From contig CM030711.1 in assembly GCA_017979445.1 (NCBI GenBank), forward strand, positions 7,347,221 through 7,411,220: a DNA stretch of 64,000 nt, read 5' to 3'. The translations under genes and the position numbers were made by a program. Source of the stretch: Akebia trifoliata. Its lineage: Eukaryota; Streptophyta; Magnoliopsida; Ranunculales; Lardizabalaceae. The notes under the pieces are model-generated. The model saw only the letters and a list, made by a program, of their open reading frames with translations. It was not told where the DNA came from and ran no database searches. How positions within the stretch are numbered: the stretch's first letter is position 1; every line of letters begins with the position of its first letter. Shown one piece after another: positions 22,545 through 34,680 of this stretch.

Positions 22545-25233
22545 AGGGTCCGATTAATTCAGCTGCCTGAATCTGTTGTCAAAATCTGTTGTCAGAAGCT
22601 GAAACGCTGAAAAGCTTGTTTGATAGAGCTTTGTAAAAGTGCTGTGTTGTTTACCAAAATCTGGTAATTACTATTTGATACAGGTTCTAGAATCTGCTGT
22701 ATGAGAATAAAATGACCAGAATACCCTTAAAGTTGATAGTGCACCCAGACTGCATTAAAAATTACCAGAATACCCCTAAAAATATATAATTACCTTAAAT
22801 ATATATAAATATAATAAAATTATATAAAAATTTTTAAAAATAATTGTAGTTATTATAAAATATTTATAACTCTGAAAAAAATATAGAAAAATTTATAATT
22901 CTATAGAAATTTCGGCAGCATCTCCTCTTAAAAATGGACATGACATTTTCCTAATAAACAAAATACTTACATAATACGCAATCCAACGTTCACATTAAGA
23001 TCGTATATATACATAACACATCCACATTACATCTCATTTATATTCTGATATCATTTAATTGAATTCTATTTCTTTTACTTTGTTTATCCAAAGACAAATT
23101 CAAAACATTAAGTTCAAACTACAATAAACTTAGATATAAAAGATTTTGTTTTATTTTTAATTAGGATACTTGTTCAATGGTCCATAATCACTCAATTAAA
23201 CCAAGATAATAGGGACTCGCTATTCCAATGGATAACTTGAGAAATGCTTAATTAGAAAGTTGGACTCACTTGTAGTTACAACTGTGGAGGTATCAAAATT
23301 GTAAAGAGATGAGGAATCTCTCAATTCTAGAATACATTAGGATTTTTATGGGGTAATTAGGACATAGAAAATAACATAGGAACTCACATATAGAAATTTA
23401 ACAACATGATAAATAGTTCAAGTCTTAAGCTAAACCATGATAAATACATATTAGAATCACTCAACTAAACCATTGTTCAGAGAAGATAATAGGAACTTGC
23501 TATGCCAATGGATAACGTGAGAAAGACTCAATTAAGAAGCTGGACTCACTCACATTCATAACTGAGGAGGTATGTAGAATACATGAGAAATACATTTAAG
23601 AGAATCTTGATGATACTTCGCGTAATTTTAAGATTTTTATGGGTTAATTAGAAAATAGAAAATAGCATAGGAACTTACAGCTAGAAATTCAAATACATAA
23701 TAAATAGTTCAAATCTTAATCTAAATCACAATGTCTATGAATGTCAAACACATTCAATGGCTCAAAAACCAAGTTTTATTAAACCAAATACCAATGTGAA
23801 AATGTGCTAAAATGGGTTGAAACCTTTTGAACAAATTTTGAGTAAACCAATACTTTTTAGGTGCATGTCTTTTTTCTTCAAAATTTTATACTTTAATGAT
23901 GTCTGATGCAAGTATTGAGACCAATATTTTGAGAACCCAAAATTTGTCAATTTGATTGGACCATAGTAGAATTTTACTTCAAGATGGAAAAGTATTGGAT
24001 GTTTTAAGATTGCAAAGTATTTTTCACAAAAATGATTCAAGGGTTGCATAAACAAAAACTTGAAATAAATACAACTTAACAACAAATTCATAACTTCCAC
24101 GAATAGAAATATCTAGATAGGAAATGAAATACAAAGGGGACGAAACCAAAACAGGAAAACCAAATTCATGAAAGGAAATAAACTCACAAACCAAACATGA
24201 AAATCCAAAATATAAAAAAAAATGTAAAAGAGTATATGAAAAACATTAACAATTGCAATGAGAGGAACAACAAGTAGGTCCTTGGCCAATTGTTGGTAAC
24301 ACTCTGTTCTCACTCTATGAGTTGAATCAACTTGTTTTTTTTCCATATCAAAATTAATCCTAATATTACCAAATAAAAAACTAATACCCATAAATTAAAA
24401 AGCCCAAAAACTCAAAAACAAAACACAAACATTTTACAAAAACCCATAAACTAAAACACAAAATACTACTTATTTGATGTTTGGGCTCTCCAAACATGTT
24501 TCTGCAGAATCACAAACATAATGACATTGTTGAAGAAAAGAAAGAAAATAAAAATGAATCACAAAAAGGGGGGAAAATCAACATAAACAAAGAGCAAATA
24601 CATACCTCTCTACAATAAAATATCTCTTCCAGGGAATAATGTAGCAAGAAGATGGCATTTCAATGGTGTTGTATTGAAGAGTATCGTAAAATCACAGATG
24701 ACCCTCGTCGCTATCTTTTCTTTGTCCAAACCCAGATGAACACAGACCCAAACCCTCTCTCTCTGTAGTTCAAGAAGATGGCAATGAACATAGATCACCT
24801 TCGACTTTCTAAGAAGGTGAGGTGAGACATGGATGCAACTCAAATGGTGATGGCAACGAACATTAAATGATGCTCGAGCTATGGGACCAAACCTCCAGTG
24901 AAGGAGAGAGTTGAAGATGTGCGACAAATGGGAGGATTCATGACAGCAACTCCAACCGATCTCCATATCTCTACGTTTAGAGATGGAGAAGAAGAGAAGA
25001 AGAAAAGGGCATTTCCACCTTTTTCATTTGACCATTTTTCAGTCATTGCGTCTCCCGCAAACGCAAAAAAAAAAAGCTCCTTTCAGGAGCTTCTCAAAGC
25101 TACGATTAAACATGGTTAAAAATTCCAAACGCAAATTTTTGAAGCATTAACAAACAGTGATTTGGGGGGAAAACTCAGATTCTCTACGCAGACGCAGTAA
25201 AATCTGTGTTTAGAAGCACAATCAAACAACACC
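22545..25233. mobile_element. Possible hAT-like DNA element, no transposase seen
   Basis: The left end (GGGTCCGATTAATTCAGC then CTGAATCTGTTGTC repeats) and the right end (complement GGTGTTGTTTGATTGTGC) are imperfect inverted repeats, resembling the GGGTCCGTTTG... ends common in plant hAT-type non-autonomous elements. Inside, two direct copies of about 240-260 bp (about 23170-23420 and 23455-23720) share CCAATGGATAAC and TGGACTCACT boxes. No target duplication was found, so the borders are uncertain. Short open frames inside, such as 24610-24966 on the minus strand, have no recognised domain. Confidence 0.4.
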
Positions 25234-26064
25234 TTAACAGTTGAAGAAGTGTTTTCTATAATAAATATGATGTAGTTATTTGAAGCACACCCATGCAACC
25301 ATTCACTCCATGCTACTCAATCTCGTATATAAATTGTGGGTTTATAATTATGGTTGATGACATGGATTGTTGAAAAGTTTCTAATAGTCATTAACATATG
25401 AAAATGCTGAGTCCAATAAGATACATGTTGTACTATCAAGTTGAGAAGAGACTCGACGGACAAGTGATTTTTAACTGAAATATCCACATGTCAATTTAGT
25501 TAAGTCCTTTAAAAAACTTAACTCGAGTGACACCTGGCAATGTCAAAACACTTGATTGAGTACAACCGATTGATTATTATTAAGAGAAAATCACATAAAT
25601 AAATAAAATCCATGCAAATCCCAACAAAAGATATTTTAAGATCTTTAGGATTCTAATTCAAGTTAAAATCTTAGACCAAATTGGAAAGAGACCAAGAGAA
25701 GGAAGAATTGAGATTAGAAAGCTCTTGATTCGAGAAGTAAATAAAGAATGTAGGAGAATTAACAAGATTTTTGCTAGAAATGTTGTCAAAAGAAGATAGA
25801 CACTTGGTCTATGTATAATAAGATTCATCACATCGGTAAAAAACTTTTGACTTGTTTTCAAACTCAATCTTTTTGAATTCTTGCTAACTTAATCATCAAA
25901 AGGTATTCAATTGAGAAATCCTTGCAGATTTGAGACTTTTTATGGGAATTAGAGGGAACTCTTTCTTAAATTTCATATTTCGATTGGGAAGAAAACAAAT
26001 CTTGAAGTAATTTTGAACAACACTTGGGTTTTTGTGAAAAATAGAAATAAAACTTTATACTCAG
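25234..26064. other. Intergenic, left flank of the solo LTR
   Basis: Plain AT-rich sequence with no gene or recognised repeat at 25234-25970. The last 90 bp match 21330-21360, and the final five bases, CTCAG, are one copy of the target duplication of the following LTR. Confidence 0.5.
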
Positions 26065-27315
26065 TGATCGGTAACTTTTGTTGATTGTAAAATTGTAAGA
26101 TGAAACAAATATTAAAATAAAACTTTAGTAAGTAAAATTCGTTCCATAGGGACAATCGTGATTCAACTTTCTTTTGAATTGAAATCAAAACAGATTAGAA
26201 AATTGCAGTTAAGAAGTGAAATAGAATTGAAATAAGAGTAAGAATAGAGATTGAAAATAATGTAAAAAACTTAGAGATATCAAATCAACCTTTGCAAGTC
26301 ATCCTATTGCTGAATAATTCTAATATTAACTCCATCTACGTAATAAATCCTTGTTCGTAGATTGAAAGATAAATTGATTGGAAATTGAAAGTAACTAAAA
26401 AATATAAATGTGAATCTTGAACTTAGGGGAGATCATCCAACTTATATCTTAAATTCATCATAAAACATGATTAAGCTTGAACTCATCTAAACAATAATCA
26501 TCAAAGTTAGAATTAGAGGTATAAATTAGATGATCTCATCTTAAGATGCTTCACAAGAACACAATTAAAGCAGGATCAAATATAATTAAAACAACAATAT
26601 TAAGATAAACTGACTCCAATGTCATTGACCTCTCTAAGGAGAGTCTAGCCGATCATCGCGATGAACAAGTTGCAACAATAATAAAATAAAGAAAACATGG
26701 TAGAAAAGAGGATGAGATAAGCAATGTTGCACTTTGATTTCAAGCTTTATGATCTTACAATAGAGTTGTAAAAAGAAATTAAAGAACAAAGATGAAAGAA
26801 AAATACTATTGAGATTTCACTTCTACAAGAACTCTTTTGTCAAAGAAAAAGTAGAAAATTACAGAAAATTTGTAAGAAGAATAGGGACCCCTTCTCTTAA
26901 GGACAACCCCTCAATTTATAGTTTTCTAATCAAGTTATTGGGTTGAGTTTTCACCTTAATTGATTTGAGAAGGACCTTCCGTTACAACGACCAAAGAGTT
27001 TGGAATTTGTAGCTCGAATCTCGAGGTAAAATTCCTCGAGATTATCGTGGCATTGTAAGGACATACTATACTGCGGTGACGTGGCAGATTTTGGCTCCGA
27101 AATTTGGTTGGATGTTCCATTTTGACTTGTAAATTGTTATAAAAATATTTGTATTCAAATTTGCTCTTTAACCCTGCAAATAGTTAGAAAAACTATTAAT
27201 TTCAATATTTTGGTAAATTAATGCAATTTATGGTTATTTGAGATAATTAGCAATTCGGTGTTAATCATCTTTGTGTAATTACGATATCAAAAAGTGGTTT
27301 TACGGGACCTTATCA
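26065..27315 (-). mobile_element. Solo LTR, same gypsy family, with target duplication
   Basis: 1251 bp, reading on the minus strand from TGATAAGGTCCCG to ACCGATCA. It is flanked on both sides by CTCAG (26060-26064 and 27316-27320). The minus strand carries a TATAAATTGA box (26911-26920) and the GATCGGCTAGACTC plus AGGTCAATGACATTGG landmarks of the LTR at 17595-18747. No primer binding site or internal sequence is attached, which indicates LTR-LTR recombination. Confidence 0.9.
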
Positions 27316-27320
27316 CTCAG

Positions 27321-28110
27321 ATGACGTACCCCTTGACTTTGGTTCTGCATGAGAGTCTAATGTAAAATGACCAAAACACCCTTATTTCGATTTATTTTCG
27401 AGATTGACAATTTTTAAAGATTTGGTGAGAGGTGATATTAGGGGACTATTAAGAAAGAAAGAGTTTACAAAATGGACTATTTTTTTTTAATTTTGATTGA
27501 TATGAGTTTTTAATTATCATCAATTCTCCTTCTCAAATTTTTTATAGGTTCATAATTAGCAAATTCTTATATAAACTTTCCTAATAAAAAAATGCAGTAA
27601 TTCAGTTTTGTATTACCATTATTCATGTCTTATTGTTGTTGGTTGGAACATGAGATCTAAGTCATTGATTGAATCAATAATTTACTTAAGTGGCTGATAG
27701 ATAAAAACTTTGAAAGAGTCTCTTAGTATCACACCATCCATCAAGTAAAGAGTGGCCTTGTACTAAATTATGATACAAAATTGAATAACTTGTAATAACG
27801 TCTCGATGAGCTGGTTTGATCGAGTTTTGGAACTAAGTCACATTGAAATCAAATTCATCACTTAAGTTGACTCGATCGAGTTTGAAGTCAACCCTTCATT
27901 AAATTAGTAGAATTGTCAATTTGATTGGCTTTATGTAAAAAAAATTCCCTTAAAATTAATACTCAACATTACAAAGGACTTTACTTGCCACCTCTTTATA
28001 TTAATATTACAAATATACATTTTTTTTTTCCACCTAAAACCCGTACAAGTCGCTTGTTTGAAAACAAGTCTTTATACTAAATTTTGTTGACTTTATTTAT
28101 TTTTGAAATG
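27321..28110. other. Intergenic, right flank of the solo LTR
   Basis: No gene. The first 80 bp (ATGACCAAAACACCC) correspond to 21395-21420. The remainder is AT-rich with CTCGATCGAG-like short palindromes near 27800-27890. Confidence 0.5.
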
Positions 28111-28330
28111 TGATAATCTGACTACCCCCACATGGCAAACTCAATCAACTATCTAGACGTGATAAGTTTGGGAACCGTAGATTTGCACTCCTCAGGATAC
28201 ACGGCTGCACTTCCCCATAAAAAAGTGTATCTCAGGGAATCGTGTATCCCAAGGAGTACAGATCTACGATTCTTGAACTTGTCACGTCAAGTAGTCGATT
28301 GAGTATGCCACGTGGAGTAATCAAATTATC
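28111..28330. mobile_element. Palindromic element, third family, member 1
   Basis: About 220 bp with arms of about 100 bp: TGATAATCTGACTAC, CACATGGCA, CTCAATCAACTA, CGTAGAT, ACTCCTCAGGATACACG on the left, each complemented in order on the right (last GATTATCA-like). The centre lies near 28222. The second member is at 39254-39424 in an intron. Confidence 0.7.
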
Positions 28331-29149
28331 ATGATTCTTTATTTTTCTATAAATAAGGAGACTTCTTCTACTACAAGGAAAGTTAGAACACACTATAATT
28401 TTTTGCCTCTAAACTTCTTCTCTTTGCTTTACATTTTCTCAAGTTTTAACTTGATCATCGAATGTTTTATGATGATAACATACCGATGTCTTTTCAGGTG
28501 AGACCAAAGAAGAAGATGATTGGAAAGACAAAGTTCGGTAAGAGAAGAAGACATGAGAAAGTGGAAAGTCAATACATAATTCAATGATCAAAACATCATT
28601 AACAAAACAGATCTCGAGGAGTGGGACATCCAAAAAATCTCCTACAAGATCCTAAAGTCTAAACATATCCAAATGGTTCATACAATCTATTGGAACCACA
28701 CACAAAATAAGATGAATCAATCAAATAATCAAAATTGGTTAATCATAGGCCCTATTCCCAGGGGTACGGGTGAGGCACATCAAAAGTTTTCAAAATCACC
28801 ATAATCAAAATATGACATATTTGACCTTTAAACCAATAGATCATGATTAAAAAAAGTCAAATCTACTACCTTAATCAAGTTTACAAAAATCAAAACTAGA
28901 CCAATTAATAGAAGAGAAAACCTAACTTCCCTCTCCAAAGAAGAAAAACAAGCATTTATCCAAATAAGTAATTAAACTAGCGCCGGAAAAAACGACAGCT
29001 TTGAGCCGTCGTTTTAAGCGACGGACTCCAACCCTCGCTAACCCGCAAAAAAAAAAACTTCCTGTTCCGCCTCAAATTCGACTCAACTCAGACTCTTTTT
29101 CGTTCGACTCGACTCGGATCGCAATTGTAGTCTCAGATTCGACTTACAC

Positions 29150-29385
29150 ACTTGATTTTATTCGATCGACTCTCTCAGTCTCTCTTTCACTCACACTGGT
29201 TTTTCTTCGATCGAATCCCTCTCTCTTTCACTCACCGGTTTTGTTCGAATCTCTCTCTTTCACTCATTGATTTTCGTTCGATCTACTCTCTCTCTCTTTC
29301 ACTCACACTGGTTTTCGTTCGATCGATTCTCTCTCTTTCACTCACACTAGATTTCGTTCGATCGACTCTCTTTCACTCACAGAAT
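29150..29385. repeat. Minisatellite, about 45 bp
   Basis: Five to six degenerate units of TTCGTTCGATCGA, CTCTCTCTTTCACTCAC and ACTGGTTTT. The plus-strand frames across 29001-29406 (serine/leucine-rich) are products of this repeat and not a gene. Confidence 0.75.
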
Positions 29386-29947
29386 CGATCTAATTTTGAA
29401 CATTAATTCTTCGCTCGATCTCTCACTCACAGAATCTCGGATTTTGAAGAAAGATAACTAGGCTTTCCAGACACAATCAGATTTCAAAATCATTGATCTA
29501 GTGTCTCGATCCCTCACTCGACTCTCTCAAATTACCAGGGTCATCTTTAGCAGATTTGAAGAAGAAAGAGGTACCGATTCGCCCATCTCAAATTATTTCT
29601 TATGTTTGAAGGCATTGAAGGTTTTTAATTGATATTATGTTGGAAACTACCCTTATTTGGATCGCCTCTTCCTGATTTCTAATTGTTGCAAATCATATCA
29701 TGTTCATAGAATTGACTAAGATCCACCAACAAATCCCTAGCCACGATTGAGTTTTTTAACACTATTGTGACTAAACAACTAGAAGTTAATCTAAAACTAA
29801 TATTTGAAAGAATTGAGCAGTTCTAATGTGTTCATTTCTGGGGGAATGTTTTGGAAAACTTGTAAAATGAGATTAGCTGGGGAAGTATCCAATTTAAGCT
29901 GTAGGTAGATGATCTATTGTTGTTGTAATTATTTGTTTAATCAAGTA

Positions 29948-30152
29948 TGTCCACATTGCCAAATTATTTGTTGAAATTGGAAAATCTACTCTTGTTAAGA
30001 TTGTTGTTTCACATCTAATCAAGTGAGAGATATTGCTAAATTACTTGTAGAAGAAATTGGGAAATCTACTCTTGTTAAGCTTGTTGTTTCACATTTAATC
30101 AAGTGAGAAATATTGCTAAATTATTTGTAAAAATTGGGAAATCTACTATTTA
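29948..30152. repeat. Tandem repeat of about 85 bp, 2.5 units
   Basis: Units share GAAATTGGGAAATCTACT, CTTGTTAAG, TTGTTGTTTCACAT and AATCAAGTGAGA. It lies inside the CACTA-like element. Confidence 0.7.
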
Positions 30153-30200
30153 ATGAATTAGTGTTTGGTGGAATCGAGATACAAAGTAAAGTTTCCAATT

Positions 30201-31660
30201 CCATTTTGGATCAATTGGAGTGTACTAAGGTGTTTATTTACTCCAATTTTTTATCACTTTATTAAAATAAACATAGACAGTTTGTTATCTATCGTGGCAT
30301 ACCTTTGGCTTCATTGGTAGAGATAGCAATGGGTGTATCTTGTTAGGTGAAGTTAATACTAGTGGTATCAATTATGCATGGGGCTCTATGCGATTTTTGA
30401 AGCGTTGAAATTTTTAAATCAAAAGGGAAAAAAAAAAAGAAAACAATATATGACAGAGAAAAAATTTAAAGGTGTCATGAATAGAATAAAAATGAATGAT
30501 TCTAATATAGTTATGATGGTAAGAATTCCAGTTGCATTATTTTTCAAGGATTACCACGAGTGAAGGTAGGGAACAACGGTAATATGATAAACTAATCAAC
30601 ACTAGATCTCCTTGTGCAAAGTCTCACCACTCACACTTGAACCAATCGATAGGTTCGTTTTATGCAGTGTCAAGCCAAATGTGCTCGATCACTCATCACC
30701 CAAGAGAATTATTGCCCAATGGCCTATAAGAACTTGGTTAATACGAGTTGATTCATCAATTTTCTTGTGTGTCTGATCAAATAATTGAGGCTCTTAGTGA
30801 GGAGTCACTTGCTTGTATCCATTACATTCAATTGCATATGGTGCAATTAAATAATATAGACAACAAATATAGTTGCACTCATTAACGAGCCTATGGACTA
30901 TAGGTTATCTTACTACAATAGAGATGTCATACTAAATCATGTTAGCTATATCATGTACACTTTTTGTAACATTATTTTAGGGGATAATGCTGCTAGGAAA
31001 GTCAATGTCATGATACTTCATCCAGTTGTTAGAGCATCTAACGAAGGTTTAAGCACACAAACTCAACTCTTAGAGCAACAAGCCAAGAGGAATCATATGT
31101 ATGAATTGGTTATATAAATACTCTAGGGAGACCCACCAGAAGTTGTCTTGTTAGTGGAATTAGAGAAATTGGAAGAATAAAGAGGTTTGTTCTGGATTGA
31201 ACCAGCTTATATGTGACTAAGATGCTCTATGTTGAATCAATGTTTTAATTCCATGACGGCCTAGAACAAGATTAGAGATTATGATGAAAAATTGACTTGG
31301 AATTATGCTATTTGGAGTTTAAAAAGATTTATTGCCATTCTTTTATAGCATGATAGTCGTGGTTAGAAGCCTTCTAAACGTTGGGCGTTCTCTTGCCTCT
31401 CATTGCATTCTTCGCTATCATATTCGAGAGGATAATGATCCACTAAGTGTTCTTATAGCAGCTCAATTGGTAGGACTACCCAATGGATTTTGCTATATGA
31501 ACTGATTATAGAACACCTTCTAAGGTATCTATAGCATGCTATGTGTAGCATTTCCTACTGCTATTTTTCTCCATTTCGAATCAATTAGAGTGTATTAAGG
31601 TATTTATCAACTCCAATTTCAGATCAGTTTATTAAAATAAACATAGACGGTTTGCTATCT
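30201..31660. other. Unrecognised cargo bounded by 90-bp direct repeats
   Basis: Direct repeats of about 90 bp at 30201-30290 and 31571-31660 share GTATTAAGG-type and AAAATAAACATAGAC boxes. Between them are broken open frames, the longest at 30893-31117 (starts DYRLSYYNRDVILNHV, then IMYTFCNI). They might be another captured gene, but I do not recognise a family. Inferred only from context. Confidence 0.4.
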
Positions 31661-32348
31661 TGATTGTCAGGTCGAGAGTTAGGTGTAGATCCAATGTCAT
31701 CTTGATACATTTAGTTTTTGGTACATTTAATTTCACTACATAGACTTTTTACCTACGTATGTTTTATGATTTCTTTTATAACTATTTTTGTTGTTGTTAA
31801 TTAACCCTTTTTTAACTCCACCAATGTAAAATTATATGTTTTACATTGCCAGTCCCAAGCCTGGATAAAGGAGGAGGGAAAAGGATGGTCCCAAGTCTGG
31901 ATGATTGTTGGAGCTGGAATTTCTGTTGTTAACTATTGTTAGTGCGAGGCTTTTGGAGAGGTAACTATAACTTTGGTTATATTTTGCTTTGGGTTATATT
32001 TGGAATTTCTGTTGTTCTAAACTTTAAGTACATGTGTTGAAAATCATGGCAGAAAGATTTTCATATTTAAAATCAAGTAATAATTGTATTATTTGTTTGC
32101 ATTGCTCCGAGAAATAAGATCTTTTTTCTTATATGTGATGGTATACGTATGGATAACAACTGTCAACTCATGATTTTAACATTAAAAAGGGTCCGATGGG
32201 TGAAAGCCAATTATAATTCTAGTAAAAAATGTTTTAGTGCAAGTAGGGAGTTCAGAAAAGGTTTATTATGTGGTTTGTTGTGTTGTAGATCATCTGCTTT
32301 CTAGGTACGTATTATGAGAAAAAGATTGGTGCAGAAGGCGTTCGATAT
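31661..32348. other. Interior of CACTA-like element, unassigned
   Basis: No gene I can name. A CCCAAGCCTGGATAAAGGAGG stretch at about 31856 resembles a motif found next to plant LINE relics, but the match is too short to call. Confidence 0.3.
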
Positions 32349-33100
32349 GATATTAGTGTAGATGAGTATGTTGAGAACATGAAACCTGAGCAGAAGGATA
32401 TCTATTAGATTTTGAAATACATACTCAACTTTATTTGATACTTTAGAGCTTTGTTTAGTTGATTTTGCAATCCCTTTTGTTATTTTTTCTGTTTATGAAC
32501 TGTCTTGGCTAATGTCTACCGTTGCTTTAGGTTCTGTTCTTTGTTGATCCCATTGACGAGGTTGCTATTCAAAACCTGAAATCATACAAAGAGAAGAACT
32601 TCATTGACATCAGCAAGGAAGACTTGGATTTGGGTAAGTCAACTGAAACTTGGCTTCCAAAGTATGTGCTCAATATTTCTTCGCTGTTGAACTTCTGACT
32701 CAAATCCTCTAAATCAAAATGTTTTAAAAGGTGATAAAAATGAGGAGAAAGAGAAGGAGATCAAGCAGGAGTTTGGCAAAACTTGTGATTGGATCAAGAA
32801 GCATTTGGGTGACAAAGTTGCCAATGTTCAAATTTCCAGCTGATTGAGCACCTCATCTTGTGTTCTTGTGTCTGGGAAGTTTGGTTGGTCTGCCAACATG
32901 GAGAGGTGAGTTTCTGTCCTTTTATTTGGCAATCAGCAGTCCACGGGTATTTGTAGCTGTTTTCGCTGATCCTTGGTTTCCAAGTTCCTTGCAGGCTGAT
33001 GAAGGCACAATCGCTCAGTGACACATCTAGCTTGGACTATATGAGAGGCAGAAGGGTTTTTGAAATCAATCCGGAGCACCCAATCATCAAGAACTTGGAT
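32349..33100 (+). pseudogene. Captured fragment of plastid-type HSP90 gene
   Basis: Four exon pieces with introns preserved: 32349-32408, 32531-32633, 32731-32905 and 32995-33100. They read SVDEYVENMKPEQKDIY, VLFFVDPIDEVAIQNL, KQEFGKTCDWIKKHLGDKV, SGKFGWSANMER, LMKAQSLSDTSSLDYMRG, then RRVFEINPEHPIIKNL. These are middle-to-C-terminal motifs of the organellar (HSP90.5/CR88-like) HSP90 chaperone, an ATP-driven folding factor; VDPIDEVAIQNL separates it from cytosolic HSP90. There is a TAG stop at the end of the first piece and a TGA at 32841-32843 in place of Arg. The ATPase domain is absent. Intact introns show it was taken from genomic DNA and not from mRNA. Confidence 0.85.
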
Positions 33101-33191
33101 GTACGGTAGTCGTAGATCATCTGCTTTAGTGGATTCGTGTGTATGTGTGTGGAAATTGATGAATGTGGATGTGTGATGTTGAATTCTTTAG

Positions 33192-33300
33192 GTTAAGTAC
33201 TGTTCGGAGAACAACAAGCGTCTTATTCACTTTTCTACTTTGTGAGATTTAGGGGAAAACGATTGGAAGCTTGCTTGATAAGGATCATCCCTTTCTTCAG
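33192..33300 (+). pseudogene. Captured exon of UDP-apiose/xylose synthase (AXS)
   Basis: An exon preceded by AG and followed by GT reads VKYCSENNKRLIHFST, then a TGA stop and a one-base frame change, then GKTIGSLLDKDHPFLQ. In AXS enzymes (NAD-dependent sugar-nucleotide epimerase family) this is the segment around STCEVYGKTIGS, containing the catalytic Tyr of the YxxxK region's neighbourhood. AXS makes UDP-apiose and UDP-xylose from UDP-glucuronate in the cytosol. The stop and frame change make it dead. It lies 92 bp after the HSP90 fragment in the same orientation. Confidence 0.75.
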
Positions 33301-33370
33301 GTATTTTGATTACATCTATTCAAATCTTACAGTTGAAATGCATCATGACATCAATTTAAGTAAGGATTCT

Positions 33371-33476
33371 GGAAGCTGACGAGTATTTGCGATTGATGCG
33401 ATTGATGGAAGGAGAGCATGTGGGGCCCTTAAATCTTGGTAACCCTGGGGAATTCACCATGGTAGAACTTGCTCAG
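33371..33476 (+). pseudogene. Captured exon of UDP-glucuronate decarboxylase (UXS)
   Basis: Reads RLMRLMEGEHVGPLNLGN, then PGEFTMVELAQ, followed by a GT donor. This is the conserved C-terminal motif of plant UXS (usually HVGPFNLGNPGEFTM), which converts UDP-glucuronate to UDP-xylose. Only this exon is seen, and the 5' border is approximate. It belongs to the same superfamily as AXS but is a different gene, so it is a third source locus. Confidence 0.75.
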
Positions 33477-34680
33477 GTATTTCTCCTTCCCTCTTTTCTA
33501 TTCTATGTGTTTTTTTGTTGTTGAGGGTGTTTTTGTCAATTTTAGTTGTCTTTTGTACAAGACCATGGTCAAGGTGTATGTCATTAGTTTGAAAATATGG
33601 ATTTTTTTCCTGGTTTAGAATTGAATTTAGACAGACTATTGACAAATGCTAGGTGACCCCATTCTGTGGGCATAGACCCAAAAAAAAAAAAAAAAAACCG
33701 ACATTATCTTGAAGCATTCTGCATGTCTTAGGTCAGAAAAATTCCTTCCTGTGTTGGCAGAATGCTTCAAGTTTTAGGCTCTTTGAATAGTTTGATGACA
33801 TAGCGTGCGTTTTTATCACCGCAGTCTAACTTGATAAAATGAACTAAAGAATGCTTTCTTTAATTATAATGTCCCCTTTATTTTACTCTGAACTACATGT
33901 GCAATAAATTTTTGTCACAGTTCCTAAATTCTGTTCTCAGAATTTGAAACGCATCCTTACACCAGTCTTGAATAGGAAATATAGCTAAATCCTTTCGGAA
34001 ACATTGTTGATTGATTCTTTGCCTTCTCTTTATTCAATGTTGAATGTTTATTTGATTTGAATGCTGATGCTTCTTGAAGGTTATGTTGTTCTGTTTCTGC
34101 AAGGTATATATATATGATATGAGGAGACCTCCTTAGGTTTACCTTTGTCGAAGACGTCACTGACAAGTGTCATCCTTTTGGGGTTTTTTGTATATTCTAT
34201 TTCTTGGTTTCATTTTGTGAAATTGGTTGTAGGGTGTATAGGATAAAATCTTGTCTTTTATTATCTCGCTTCCTACTGGGGGTCCAAAGCTTTTATAACT
34301 TTGTCAATGTTACTGTATTTTATATGGTAGCACTGTAAATGTAATTCGCATGTTGATGGTCATACTACTAGTTGTTGGGAGATCACGGCCCTTAACCCCA
34401 TTCTACTTACCGTATTGCGTGTTTCGGAACTCTAGGGTGTGTTTGGGTTTGTGCAGTATTGAAGTTTTGCAGCAAACATCAAGTTGAAATACTTCAAGAA
34501 AGTGAGGGATTCTCAAAATGGACTATGAGGTAAGTATGAAGATTGTTAATGATGTTTGGTAATTGAATAATCAATTATTTTTGTGGACAATTCATGTTTG
34601 CAAATCAACCCTGGTTTAGAATTGGATTTTTTTAATGATCCATTTTTTCTATTTATAAATTCAGAAAAGTAATTTTTTAA
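33477..34680. other. Interior of CACTA-like element, right part
   Basis: No gene. Likely intron-like or flanking sequence of the captured loci (T-rich, with a poly-A at 33680-33697), followed by the sub-terminal repeat region from 34690. Confidence 0.4.

Noticed and set aside
24610..24966. Minus-strand frame of 118 aa, His/Cys-rich
   Set aside because: No zinc-finger spacing pattern holds up, and it lies inside a possible transposable element.
29001..29406. Two overlapping serine/leucine-rich frames
   Set aside because: They are translations of a CTCTCTCTTTCACTCAC-type simple repeat inside a transposable element.
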